A stretch of 34,042 nt of DNA from Nitrospirota bacterium (GTDB taxonomy: Bacteria > Nitrospirota > Thermodesulfovibrionia > Thermodesulfovibrionales > JdFR-85), in contig JAADIE010000062.1 of assembly GCA_013151495.1 (NCBI GenBank), positions 16,580 through 50,621 on the forward strand, read 5' to 3'. Positions 17,850-25,272 of this stretch are shown here, in pieces (position 1 is the stretch's first letter; every line of letters starts with the position of its first letter). The notes beneath the pieces were generated by a model. The model was given only the letters and a program-made list of their open reading frames with translations, ran no database searches and was not told the DNA's origin. Both the position numbers and the translations under genes were made by a program.

Positions 17850-18486
17850 CCTGCATACCCATACGGTTTTCAGCGACGGTGAACTAATTCCTGCCGAGCT
17901 GGTAAGACGAGCCCAGGTTCTTGGACTCAGGGCCATAGCCATCACAGACCACATGGATAGCTCAAACCTGGATTTTATTATCCCGAGGGTGGTCAAGGTG
18001 GCAGAGGAACTGAATCGAATACTGCCAATAAAGGTGATACCAGGCACTGAGCTTACCCATGTTCCTCCGGAGTTGATACCTGAGAAGATCTCCCTTGCAA
18101 GAAAACTTGGAGCAAAACTGGTTGTAATTCATGGAGAGACCATTGTAGAGCCTGTTTGTCCTGGTACCAACAGGGCCGGAATCATAGGAGGCGCCGATAT
18201 TATTGCCCACCCTGGCCTTATTACCGAAGAGGATGCTAAACTGGCTGCAGAGCATGGTGTAATGCTTGAGATAAGTGCCAGAAAGGGCCATAGCCTTGCC
18301 AATGGCCATGTTGTCAGGGTTGCACGAAAACACAATGTAAGGCTTGTCATCAATACAGATGCCCACAGTCCTGGTGACCTGATCAATAGGGAGTTTGCAA
18401 CCAAGGTGCTTCTGGCTGCTGGACTTGATAATGAAGAGCTAAATCAAGTATTCTCTAATGCCGAAGAGCTTGCGGCCAGAATTTGA
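17842..18486 (+). CDS. PHP-domain metal-dependent phosphoesterase
   Basis: A 214-residue PHP domain protein with all the metal-binding motifs in order: HTHT (residues 4-7), ITDHMD, PGTELTHV, HG, AHPGLI and NTDAHSPGD. This short form resembles histidinol-phosphatase-like PHP proteins of unknown substrate. The start is eight bases inside pyrE with AAGGA upstream. It may be a nucleotide or sugar phosphatase, but the pyrE neighbour alone does not prove this. Confidence 0.88.
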   Translation: MIDLHTHTVFSDGELIPAELVRRAQVLGLRAIAITDHMDSSNLDFIIPRVVKVAEELNRILPIKVIPGTELTHVPPELIPEKISLARKLGAKLVVIHGETIVEPVCPGTNRAGIIGGADIIAHPGLITEEDAKLAAEHGVMLEISARKGHSLANGHVVRVARKHNVRLVINTDAHSPGDLINREFATKVLLAAGLDNEELNQVFSNAEELAARI

Positions 18487-18509
18487 TTATCAACAGGAGG
18501 TTATATTAG

Positions 18510-19304
18510 ATGCCTAAGCCCATCAAGAAAAGGGTAATAAAAAAGGGAGTTACAGAAAAAGAGGTGCTTACCTTTTATGAAATCTTAATCAACTACTATG
18601 AAAACAACCGTCGTTTCGTACACCTCATGATCGGCGCAATTGTGATTCTGATAGCTCTTGTCTTAATTGTAATATATTCCTTCAGATCAAAGGCTAATGA
18701 GGCCCACGAGATCTTCTACGAAGGATACAAGCTCTACAGTGGCCTTTATGAAAAGGACAAAGACTCCAGGGAAAGCCTTAAAGAGGCCCTTGAGAGATTC
18801 CAGGAGGCCTACAAGAAGAAAAAGTCTGCCCAGACCCTTTATTTCATAGCAAATACCTACTACAAGCTTGACCAGTACAAAGAGGCGCTAAAAACCCTGG
18901 ACAGACTAATAAAGGAGTTTGACAATGAAAAAGAGATAACCTCCATGGCTTACATCAAAAAGGCTACCATATTGCTTAAACAGGACAAAAAGCAGGCTGC
19001 TCTAAAGGTATTCAACGAACTTTATGCATTAAAAGACAATCCCTATTTTAAGGATGTTGCCCTGTATGAAGCCTCGAGAATACTGGAAAGTATTGGAAGA
19101 AATGATGAGGCAAAGAAAAAGCTCGAAATACTGGTAAAGGAATTTCCAGCATCACCTTACAGGGCCTATGCTGAAAGTAAAATAAAACCTAAAGAGGAAG
19201 AAAAGGCCCAAAAGGAAAAACAGAACAAAACAGAGACAAAGAAAGACACATCTAAAGAAAAGCCCATACAGGAAGGCACCCAGAATAAAACTGACAACAG
19301 ATAA
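18510..19304 (+). CDS. Membrane-anchored TPR protein (YfgM-like)
   Basis: A 264-residue protein with a basic cytoplasmic N terminus, one membrane helix (about residues 39-61), then tetratricopeptide helices (about 95-225). The C-terminal tail is highly charged, low-complexity and rich in K, E, T and Q (about 228-264). The arrangement resembles YfgM, an ancillary factor at the Sec translocon or of periplasmic chaperones. The start has a good ribosome site (CAGGAGG). Its stop is 3 bp from the end of the convergent transglycosylase gene, with no terminator between. Confidence 0.8.
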   Translation: MPKPIKKRVIKKGVTEKEVLTFYEILINYYENNRRFVHLMIGAIVILIALVLIVIYSFRSKANEAHEIFYEGYKLYSGLYEKDKDSRESLKEALERFQEAYKKKKSAQTLYFIANTYYKLDQYKEALKTLDRLIKEFDNEKEITSMAYIKKATILLKQDKKQAALKVFNELYALKDNPYFKDVALYEASRILESIGRNDEAKKKLEILVKEFPASPYRAYAESKIKPKEEEKAQKEKQNKTETKKDTSKEKPIQEGTQNKTDNR

Positions 19305-19307
19305 CCC

Positions 19308-20546
19308 TTACTTGTAAGGCGGCAAGTACAGTATCCTTCCAGGGCGCAAACGGCGTGGATTAATCCCTTTATTTAATGCAAATATATCCTTTCTCTTTAT
19401 GCCGTAACGTTTCGCTATCTCATAAATGGTATCACCTTTTTTGATAATATATGGTACCCGTGGCATTCGTTTATTTGGTGGAGCACTGTTAAAGCATTCG
19501 AGAAAATCCTCTTTGATACCCTCAGGAATTCTCAATTTATATGCAGGTACATCAACTGGTGTGCACCAGCGTTTCAGTTCAGGATTAAGCTCTTTTATAT
19601 GCTGTAAAGTCGTATTTGCGCATTGTGCTATAAATTTAAGAGATGCAGGCTTGTCAATGGTGACCTCCTCAAATTTTATTGGCTCATGATATTGAATATC
19701 AGAAAAACCATACTTTTCAGGATCAGAAGCGATAATTCCTGCTGCAAAAAACTTTGAGACATAATATTTTGTCTCCCTTTTAAGGTACCTTGTTTTAATA
19801 ATACGCCAGTAGTCATCAGTCTTAGTTTTTCTTAATGCCCTTCTCACCCTTCCTTCACCTGCGTTGTAAGCAGCAAGTGCAAGGGGCCATGAACCAAATT
19901 GATCATAGAGGTCTTTCAAATAGCGGGCCGCTGCCCTGGTTGATTTAACCGGATCTCGACGCTCATCGACCCAGTAATCTATTTTGAGGCCATACTTTTT
20001 GGCAGTGGCAGAGATGAACTGCCATGGGCCTACAGCCCTGGCATGTGAGCGTGCCCTGGTATTAAAACCACTTTCGATCAAGGGTAGATAAACGAGCTCC
20101 TCTGGCAGGCCTTCTTCCCTGAGAATACTTTTTATCAAATCCAGATATCTTCCAGCCCTTGCAAGCCACTGGGCAAATGTTCTCCGCTTCTTTGTAGTAT
20201 ATATATTAATCTGCCGGTCCACATATTTTTTAACCAGTTCATTCTCTGAATATGACGCAAGTATTACATACTCTGGCTTATTATTTGCAAAACTATATTC
20301 AGTAGAGGCTTCAAGATAGTACCCCCTGTTGTCGCATCTGAAAATCGAGTTTACCGGCCCGGATTCAAAGGGAATGGCCTTGAAAAAAAGCATATTATCT
20401 TCCTGATTGTAACTGTTAAGATAATAAATTCTGGAAAGAATTGCATCCTTTGTGACTGTAGCCTGAGATATTTCAGCAGCAGTTAATATCATTATAAACA
20501 GCAAGAAAAGCAATGGCCACTGACAGAGACGGTTACTCTTATTCAT
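19308..20546 (-). CDS. Membrane-bound lytic murein transglycosylase, MltD-like, with LysM
   Basis: A 412-residue exported enzyme that cleaves the MurNAc-GlcNAc bond of peptidoglycan. A signal sequence covers residues 1-29, with no lipobox cysteine at the cleavage site. A transglycosylase SLT domain spans about 145-260, with catalytic E158 in LPLIESGFN and the motifs AVGPWQFISATA and ALAAYNAGEGRV. One LysM domain lies at the C terminus (about 365-410, YIIKKGDTIYEIAKRYG). MltD usually carries two or more LysM units; here I see one clear copy. The start lacks a ribosome site but follows a near-perfect promoter by 8 nt. Confidence 0.93.
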   Translation of the reverse strand: MNKSNRLCQWPLLFLLFIMILTAAEISQATVTKDAILSRIYYLNSYNQEDNMLFFKAIPFESGPVNSIFRCDNRGYYLEASTEYSFANNKPEYVILASYSENELVKKYVDRQINIYTTKKRRTFAQWLARAGRYLDLIKSILREEGLPEELVYLPLIESGFNTRARSHARAVGPWQFISATAKKYGLKIDYWVDERRDPVKSTRAAARYLKDLYDQFGSWPLALAAYNAGEGRVRRALRKTKTDDYWRIIKTRYLKRETKYYVSKFFAAGIIASDPEKYGFSDIQYHEPIKFEEVTIDKPASLKFIAQCANTTLQHIKELNPELKRWCTPVDVPAYKLRIPEGIKEDFLECFNSAPPNKRMPRVPYIIKKGDTIYEIAKRYGIKRKDIFALNKGINPRRLRPGRILYLPPYK

Positions 20547-20554
20547 AACTAATT

Positions 20555-20583
20555 ATGATAAGGATTCTCAATTGCTTTGTCAA
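20555..20583 (-). promoter_or_regulatory. Promoter of the lytic transglycosylase gene (leaderless)
   Basis: On the minus strand, perfect TTGACA (20583-20578), 17-nt spacer, TATCAT (20560-20555), then 8 nt to the ATG at 20546. Transcription should begin within one or two bases of the start codon. Confidence 0.7.
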
Positions 20584-20623
20584 ATTAGTACATATCGCCA
20601 GTTATGTTAGAATAAAAAACAAT

Positions 20624-20923
20624 ATGGGGAAAATTAATGAATACACAAATCTTGTTTGTAAAGGCTATTGCGCATTTTATAAAGAAGGAAAAGAGGAACT
20701 TCTTTGCGGAACCTATCAGTATATAATTTCTAACTTCACGGAAGAGAAAATCAGGGATATCCCCCAGGACTACAAGCCTGATTTTAGTAAAGACCAGAAG
20801 ATAATGGATTTAATCTGCTCAAAATGCGAATTCCTGATCGATGGCTGTGGTTACCGTGAAGGTGAGGGTACACCACCCTGTGGTGGGTATACAATCGTGG
20901 AATGGTTACTCAAGCATTCCTGA
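20624..20923 (+). CDS. Small cysteine-rich protein, probable metal or Fe-S binder
   Basis: A 99-residue protein with seven cysteines: CKGYC (C12, C16) and C28 in the N-terminal part, then CSKC, DGC and PPCGG in the C-terminal part. The paired CxxxC and CxxC spacing suggests a zinc or iron-sulfur site. I do not recognise the family with certainty. No signal peptide or membrane helix is seen. The reading frame is open from 20555, but I chose ATG 20624 because the Cys-rich homology-like region starts there and a TAGAAT box lies 10 nt before it. It is divergent from the transglycosylase gene and overlaps the convergent endonuclease III-like gene by 18 bp. Confidence 0.7.
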   Translation: MGKINEYTNLVCKGYCAFYKEGKEELLCGTYQYIISNFTEEKIRDIPQDYKPDFSKDQKIMDLICSKCEFLIDGCGYREGEGTPPCGGYTIVEWLLKHS

Positions 20924-21559
20924 TAGAGGACATCCCTCGCAAAGGGGTTTTGGTTTGCAGTATTCCTTACCAAGCCTAACAAATAGGGCATGGTATTCAT
21001 TAAACAACTGCACATCCTCTGGCAGGTGGTCATGAAAGATCCTCTGTACCTCGTCATAGGTAACCTTTACATCTTCTATAATCCTGTGTCTTACAAGTAC
21101 CCTTTTGGTGTAGGCATCAACAACAAATACAGGTCTTTGAAGGGCATAAAGCAGTATTGAATCGGCTGTTTCTGGGCCTATACCTCTTACCTCAAGTAAC
21201 TCCTCTCTTAGAAGCCTGGTTGGGACTTTCCCCATTGAATCTATGTTTGCCGAGTATCTCTTCACAAAATATTCAACAAAGCTCTTCAGTCTCTGGGCCT
21301 TTATGTTGAAATACCCGGCTGGACGAATAAGCTCGGCAAGCCTGTTATGTGTACAGCGGTATATTATGTGGGGGTTAAGCATATTATTTGCTTTAAGGTT
21401 GGCTATAGCCCTCTCCACATTTGACCAGTTGGTGTTCTGGGTAAGGATGGCTCCCACCATTACCTCAAAAGGTGTTTCTGCAGGCCACCACTGTTGTGGA
21501 CCAAAGCAATCATAGAGTTTTTTATAAATCTTAAGAAGTGAAGAATCTAACCAACCCAC
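20906..21559 (-). CDS. Endonuclease III-related HhH-GPD protein (COG2231 type)
   Basis: A 217-residue helix-hairpin-helix DNA glycosylase. The hairpin reads RGIGPETADSILLYA, with E130 where endonuclease III has its catalytic lysine, while the essential aspartate D148 (VVDAYTKRV) is kept. This is the pattern of the COG2231 branch, whose substrate is unknown. The Fe-S loop has only three cysteines, C201-x5-C207-x2-C210, and the protein stops seven residues later without the fourth. The start is GTG 21559, two bases after the stop of the secreted protein gene, so the two are co-transcribed. Confidence 0.85.
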   Translation of the reverse strand: MGWLDSSLLKIYKKLYDCFGPQQWWPAETPFEVMVGAILTQNTNWSNVERAIANLKANNMLNPHIIYRCTHNRLAELIRPAGYFNIKAQRLKSFVEYFVKRYSANIDSMGKVPTRLLREELLEVRGIGPETADSILLYALQRPVFVVDAYTKRVLVRHRIIEDVKVTYDEVQRIFHDHLPEDVQLFNEYHALFVRLGKEYCKPKPLCEGCPLSGMLE

Positions 21560-21561
21560 CC

Positions 21562-22080
21562 TTATAACTTATTCAACTCCTTATGTAACTTCTCAAGTGG
21601 AAATTGCTCGGCAATCTTAAGAACATCCTGGTACTCCATGTTGAGGTAATTGATCATGAACAATACGACAAACTCGGGTTTATTGGTAAGTAATACAAGA
21701 ACAGCACCATTTTTATCTTTTTTCCTGTGATTCAGCCCTGCTGGCAATCCCTTTATTTTTGTGGTTTTAAAGAGTTCTTCATCGTTCTCAAAGGTCATCC
21801 CCATTGTAAAAGGGGTCCATAAACCATAGGCGGCCTGTCCAAGCACAATCTCAACATGCATCTCCCTGTCACCCTGTCTGTAAGTCCTTTCAGAAGATAT
21901 TGTATTGCCCATAGGGCTTTTCATCTCGCTGCCTGTGGGTTTTGATGCCTTCCAATCTTTAAGATCTATCAAATATTTATAGAAGTCAGTATACTTTAGA
22001 TCAATAGCACTAACCAAACCTCTGTTAATCAAAAGGATACTGAAAAGCATGATCAAAAAAACAAATCCCTTTGAGCGCAT
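21562..22080 (-). CDS. Secreted protein of unknown function
   Basis: A 172-residue protein with a clear N-terminal signal sequence (about residues 1-25, cleavage near VSAIDL). The mature part is small and mixed alpha/beta, without cysteines; segments such as MHVEIVLGQAAYGLWTPF and FVVLFMINYL look like strands and helices of a compact domain. I do not recognise a family. A strong ribosome site (AAGGAGG) precedes the ATG. It is the first gene of a pair with the endonuclease III relative. Confidence 0.7.
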   Translation of the reverse strand: MRSKGFVFLIMLFSILLINRGLVSAIDLKYTDFYKYLIDLKDWKASKPTGSEMKSPMGNTISSERTYRQGDREMHVEIVLGQAAYGLWTPFTMGMTFENDEELFKTTKIKGLPAGLNHRKKDKNGAVLVLLTNKPEFVVLFMINYLNMEYQDVLKIAEQFPLEKLHKELNKL

Positions 22081-22200
22081 TAGATCCTCCTTGTTTAAAG
22101 TTTTTTATAATTATATCAAATTTAATATGACATAAATCATAACTCTAACTTGCAATATAATGTTATCTTATAATAGAAGGTTTAGATTCTTACGGTTAAG

Positions 22201-22389
22201 ATGCACTTTTTTATTATCTCATATCAAGATTGTGTAGGCTGTGGTGCCTGTGTTGAGGTCTGTCCTGAACTTTTTGAACTAATTGGAGATAAAGCCTGGA
22301 TAAAAATGTCCGATAAGATAATTCAATGAGAAGAGGTTGTGTTAATCTGTCCTGTAGGGGCAATAAGTATAGAGGATAATCAAAAATGA
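22201..22389 (+). pseudogene. 4Fe-4S ferredoxin interrupted by an in-frame TGA
   Basis: From ATG 22201 the frame encodes a typical single-cluster ferredoxin: CVGCGACVEVCP (C11, C14, C17, C21), an acidic middle, then the remote cluster cysteine in ICPVGAISIE (C50). Codon 43 is TGA (22327-22329). After it the frame stays open for 19 codons and encodes exactly the expected ferredoxin tail, ending at TGA 22387-22389, which overlaps the rseC start (ATGA). The first 42 codons alone would lack the fourth cluster ligand. The cause could be a nonsense mutation, a base error, or recoding; no convincing selenocysteine hairpin is seen. Two TATAAT boxes (22156, 22169) lie upstream. Confidence 0.75.
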
Positions 22390-22901
22390 AGACCAATATA
22401 GTCGAAACAGGAATCGTTTTAGAAACAAAGGACGACCTTGCAAAAGTTCAGATCAAGCAGGGAAAGTCCTGTAAAGGATGTGCCATGGGCAAGCTTGGTA
22501 TGTGCAGACCTGGTGGGGCAGGTATGGTCCTGCTGGTAAAAAATCCACTAAAAGCAAAAGAGGGTGACACGGTTATGATTGGTCTTGACAAAAAGACCCA
22601 TACCAAGGGGTATTTCGTAGTTTTTATCCTTCCAATGATTATTCTTGTTATCTCTACAGTTGCCGGATATCTTCTTTCCCAAAAACTACAAATACAGGGT
22701 CTCGAGGTCGTAACAGGCTTTTCAGGGTTAGCCATAGCAATATACTTCTCCCTTAAAAAGATCAACAGGATGGACAAAGAGGTAACCATGTACATAAAAA
22801 GGATAGTAAAAGATGTCCCGGACTTTTCGTGGGAGGTAAATTATGGGGCAGAAGGAGGTGATTATCTGTCGGGCTTTGCTGGCAACAGCAAAAAAAATTA
22901 A
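22386..22901 (+). CDS. rseC: RseC/MucC-family (SoxR-reducing system) membrane protein
   Basis: A 171-residue RseC-family protein. An N-terminal cytoplasmic region carries cysteines C29-x2-C32-x7-C40, then two membrane helices (about 76-97 and 105-123) and a C-terminal cytoplasmic tail. In enterobacteria RseC works with the Rsx/Rnf electron-transfer complex that keeps SoxR reduced. Here the gene is coupled by ATGA to a ferredoxin gene, which fits an electron-transfer role. An octaheme cytochrome follows 68 bp downstream with its own ribosome site. Confidence 0.88.
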   Translation: MKTNIVETGIVLETKDDLAKVQIKQGKSCKGCAMGKLGMCRPGGAGMVLLVKNPLKAKEGDTVMIGLDKKTHTKGYFVVFILPMIILVISTVAGYLLSQKLQIQGLEVVTGFSGLAIAIYFSLKKINRMDKEVTMYIKRIVKDVPDFSWEVNYGAEGGDYLSGFAGNSKKN

Positions 22902-22969
22902 AAAACTTACAAAGCCTTCAATCTGAAACAACCAGACTAAAAATAACCTGAGAAAAGGAGGGTATTTTT

Positions 22970-24196
22970 ATGAAAAAATCCCTTTTATTGTTACTATTTA
23001 TGCTTACAATGAGCTTGTTACTGAGTTCTAATTCAGCCCTTGCAAAAAGTAAATGTATCTCCTGCCACGAAAAGGAAACACCCGGAATAGTGAAACAGTT
23101 TCTAAGTGGAAAGATGGGCAAGGCCGGTCTTGACTGCTCAACCTGTCATGGCTCAGATCATCAAAAGGGTGCCGAAGATGCCAATCTGGCAAAGCTCCCT
23201 ACACCAGCAACCTGTAACCAGTGTCATCCTAAACAGGTAAGCCAGTACAAGGCAGGCAAGCACTCTCTGGGATGGATCGCTATGAAGGCAATGCCCATGC
23301 TCCAGCACCAGCCCTCAATGATCGTTGGCGAAGGTTATAAAGGCTGCTCTGGCTGTCATAAAATCGGTCTTAAATCAGCCGAAGAAGCCCGCGCCTATCG
23401 TTATGGTAGCGGAGCCTGCGACTCATGTCACACAAGACATACCTTTAGTGTAAAAGAGGCACGCGACCCAAGGGCATGTCAGTCCTGCCACATGGGTTTT
23501 GACCATCCTCAGTGGGAGATGTGGTCTACCTCAAAGCATGGTACTATCTGGCAGATTGAAGGCCCAGGTAGCGACAGGGCTCCAACCTGTCAGACCTGTC
23601 ATATGCCCGATGGTGATCACAATGTTATGACCTCCTGGGGATTCCTTGCTGTAAGGCTTCCTGAGGAGGACAAAGAGTGGCTTAAGGACAGAGTGGTAAT
23701 ACTACAGGCCCTGGGAGTGCTTGACGAACAGGGTAATCCAACCGAAAGGCTCGAGATTGTCAAGGCTGGTAAGGTTGCAAGACTTACAAAAGAGGAGTTT
23801 GATAGCCTCCGTGAAAAGATGTTAAATACCTGCTCTCAATGCCACAGTCGTTCATACGCTAAAAGACAGCTTGATGCTGGAGACGAAATAATCAAGGCTG
23901 CAGATCGTCTGATGGCCGAGGCAATAAAAACAGTAAAGGCCCTCTATGATGATGGTATCCTGAAAAAACCAGCCAACTGGAAGTTTGCACCAGACCTGCT
24001 ACAGTTCTACGAGGCAAAGAGCTCTATCGAGCAGGACCTCTATGTTATGTTCCTTGAGTACAGGATGAGAACCTTCCAGGGTGCCTTCCACATGAATTCA
24101 GACTACATGCACTGGTATGGATGGGCTCCAATGAAAGAGACCCTGCAGAAAATTAAGGATGAGGCAGCCAAGCTAAGGGCTGAACATAAAATGTAG
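22970..24196 (+). CDS. Octaheme cytochrome c of the hydroxylamine oxidoreductase (HAO) type
   Basis: A 408-residue periplasmic cytochrome with a signal sequence (residues 1-25, cut near ALA-KSK) and eight CxxCH heme motifs: CISCH, CSTCH, CNQCH, CSGCH, CDSCH, CQSCH, CQTCH and CSQCH. Spacing and the C-terminal helical region (FHMNSDYMHWYGWAPM) match the octaheme HAO family. These enzymes oxidise hydroxylamine, or in anaerobes may reduce nitrite or hydroxylamine. Whether the cross-linking tyrosine of true HAO is present needs a structural alignment. A strong ribosome site (AAAGGAGGG) precedes the ATG, and a strong terminator follows. The direction and substrate are unknown. Confidence 0.9.
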   Translation: MKKSLLLLLFMLTMSLLLSSNSALAKSKCISCHEKETPGIVKQFLSGKMGKAGLDCSTCHGSDHQKGAEDANLAKLPTPATCNQCHPKQVSQYKAGKHSLGWIAMKAMPMLQHQPSMIVGEGYKGCSGCHKIGLKSAEEARAYRYGSGACDSCHTRHTFSVKEARDPRACQSCHMGFDHPQWEMWSTSKHGTIWQIEGPGSDRAPTCQTCHMPDGDHNVMTSWGFLAVRLPEEDKEWLKDRVVILQALGVLDEQGNPTERLEIVKAGKVARLTKEEFDSLREKMLNTCSQCHSRSYAKRQLDAGDEIIKAADRLMAEAIKTVKALYDDGILKKPANWKFAPDLLQFYEAKSSIEQDLYVMFLEYRMRTFQGAFHMNSDYMHWYGWAPMKETLQKIKDEAAKLRAEHKM

Positions 24197-24209
24197 GCAT
24201 CCTCTAAGG

Positions 24210-24245
24210 CAAGATGGGCACGCTTCCTGTGCCCATCTTGTTTTT
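24210..24245 (+). terminator. Rho-independent terminator after the octaheme cytochrome
   Basis: A 12-bp perfect stem CAAGATGGGCAC / GTGCCCATCTTG (24210-24221, 24229-24240), 7-nt loop, followed by T5. Confidence 0.95.
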
Positions 24246-24294
24246 AAAACACAGTGTGCTCAGAGTTTAGCAGAGTCCACAGAGGGGTAAAGTG

Positions 24295-24300
24295 TATAAT
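24295..24300 (+). promoter_or_regulatory. -10 box of the endonuclease V gene (leaderless)
   Basis: A perfect TATAAT, with ATG 24309 following after 8 nt. No good -35 box and no ribosome site are visible, so the call rests on the -10 and its position. Confidence 0.45.
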
Positions 24301-24308
24301 ATCTGTAA

Positions 24309-24971
24309 ATGTCTATTATATGGCCAGAGATTCTTTCCGAGGCTAAAAGGGTTCAGACCGAGCTTAAGAAAAAAGTAAAAATAAGAAAACTCCTTAGCCC
24401 TCCCAAAATAATAGCAGGTGCAGATGCCATATTCTACAAAGACTACACAATCTCAGCAGTAGTGGTAATGGAGTATCCTTCTTTAAAGGTTATTGAAGAG
24501 GCAAGCCATACAGTTAAGACAACCTTTCCCTACATACCAGGTTATCTCTCTTTCAGGGAAGGCCCTGCCATAGTTACGGCATTTGAGAAGCTTCGTCACA
24601 AACCTGATGTTATCCTGTTTGATGGTCAGGGAATTGCCCATCCTCAGGGGCTTGGCATTGCCTCGCATCTGGGTATTGTGCTCAATATACCATCAATTGG
24701 TTGTGCCAAGTCAAAACTTGTGGGTGATTTCCAGATGCCTTCCCCAAAAAAGGGTGCCTGGTCTACACTCAAATATAAAGGAAGAACCATTGGGGCTGTT
24801 TTAAGAACCCGAACCGGTGTAAAACCGGTTTTTGTATCTCCAGGGCACCTGATAACCCTTGATGAGGCTGTGGAGATTGTGCTCCGCTGTAGCCACTACC
24901 GAATACCCGAGCCCATCAGAGTAGCAGACAAGCTAACAAGAAAACTCAAAGCCCTCATTACCACCTCGTAG
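24309..24971 (+). CDS. nfi: Endonuclease V
   Basis: A 220-residue DNA repair enzyme that nicks near deoxyinosine. Catalytic residues fit the family: D39 in IAGADAIF, the glutamate in VVMEYPSLKV, and D105 in LFDGQGIAHPQGLGIASHLG. K138 lies in the later conserved region (GCAKSKLVG). The length is normal. The gene is alone between a terminator and a perfect hairpin that begins inside its last codons. The ATG directly follows a -10 box. Confidence 0.95.
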   Translation: MSIIWPEILSEAKRVQTELKKKVKIRKLLSPPKIIAGADAIFYKDYTISAVVVMEYPSLKVIEEASHTVKTTFPYIPGYLSFREGPAIVTAFEKLRHKPDVILFDGQGIAHPQGLGIASHLGIVLNIPSIGCAKSKLVGDFQMPSPKKGAWSTLKYKGRTIGAVLRTRTGVKPVFVSPGHLITLDEAVEIVLRCSHYRIPEPIRVADKLTRKLKALITTS

Positions 24972-24983
24972 GTGGTAATGAGG
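24953..24983. other. 13-bp perfect hairpin spanning the end of nfi
   Basis: CCTCATTACCACC (24953-24965), loop TCGTA, GGTGGTAATGAGG (24971-24983). The nfi stop codon TAG begins in the loop. No T-run follows on either strand, so it is not a standard terminator. It could protect the mRNA 3' end or pause polymerase. Confidence 0.7.
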
Positions 24984-25031
24984 CTGAAACCAGGAGGCTA
25001 AAGAATAGTATGGAAGAAAAAAGTAATCTGC

Positions 25032-25037
25032 TATAAT
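25032..25037 (+). promoter_or_regulatory. -10 box of the DUF3553-like gene (leaderless)
   Basis: A perfect TATAAT, 7 nt before ATG 25045. No clear -35 box or ribosome site. Confidence 0.4.
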
Positions 25038-25044
25038 AATAAAA

Positions 25045-25272
25045 ATGCGTAGAAGGCTTTATCTAAGGGTTGGCGACAGGGTTGTGCATCTCAGATACCA
25101 CTACTGGGGTGAGGGTGTGGTAATAGAAGAAAAGCACTCAAGCCTTGAGGGGGGCTTCTGTCTGGTCAAGATCAGGTTCGAGGATGGTGAGGAAAGGTCT
25201 TTTATTAACGACCTTGACAATGAGTGTTGCTGCTACTATTCGGGCATCAGGCTGATTTGCTCAACTCTTTAG
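25045..25272 (+). CDS. DUF3553-like small protein
   Basis: A 75-residue protein. Its first 55 residues follow the DUF3553 pattern: LRVGDRVVHLRYHYWGEGVV, then VKIRFEDGEERSF. This is a small SH3/KOW-like beta fold related in style to the CarD/UvrD C-terminal nucleic-acid or RNA polymerase interaction domains. The C-terminal ECCCYYSG, with three adjacent cysteines, is unusual and not part of that fold as I know it. A function in transcription or repair is possible but unproven. Its 3' end overlaps the convergent radical SAM gene by 26 bp. Confidence 0.65.
   Translation: MRRRLYLRVGDRVVHLRYHYWGEGVVIEEKHSSLEGGFCLVKIRFEDGEERSFINDLDNECCCYYSGIRLICSTL

Noticed and set aside
20555-20623. Start of the Cys-rich protein at 20555
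   Set aside because: This stretch is the promoter of the divergent transglycosylase gene; ATG 20624 gives a better start.
22330-22372. Selenocysteine insertion hairpin after the ferredoxin TGA
   Set aside because: Only a weak short stem (CC-TGTA-GG) can be drawn at roughly the right distance, with no stable lower stem. Not enough to claim recoding.
25010-25036. An 8-codon frame (MEEKSNLL) preceded by AGGAGG, upstream of the DUF3553 gene
   Set aside because: The spacing of 12 nt is long and there is no attenuator structure or repeated codon theme; it overlaps the -10 box of the next gene. It may be a relic; not called.
24972-25044. Search for tRNA or small RNA genes in intergenic gaps (also 8789-8868, 22081-22200, 24197-24308, 30797-30962)
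   Set aside because: No cloverleaf with anticodon and CCA-adjacent acceptor stem was found; the only strong structures are the terminator, the nfi hairpin and the palindromic element.
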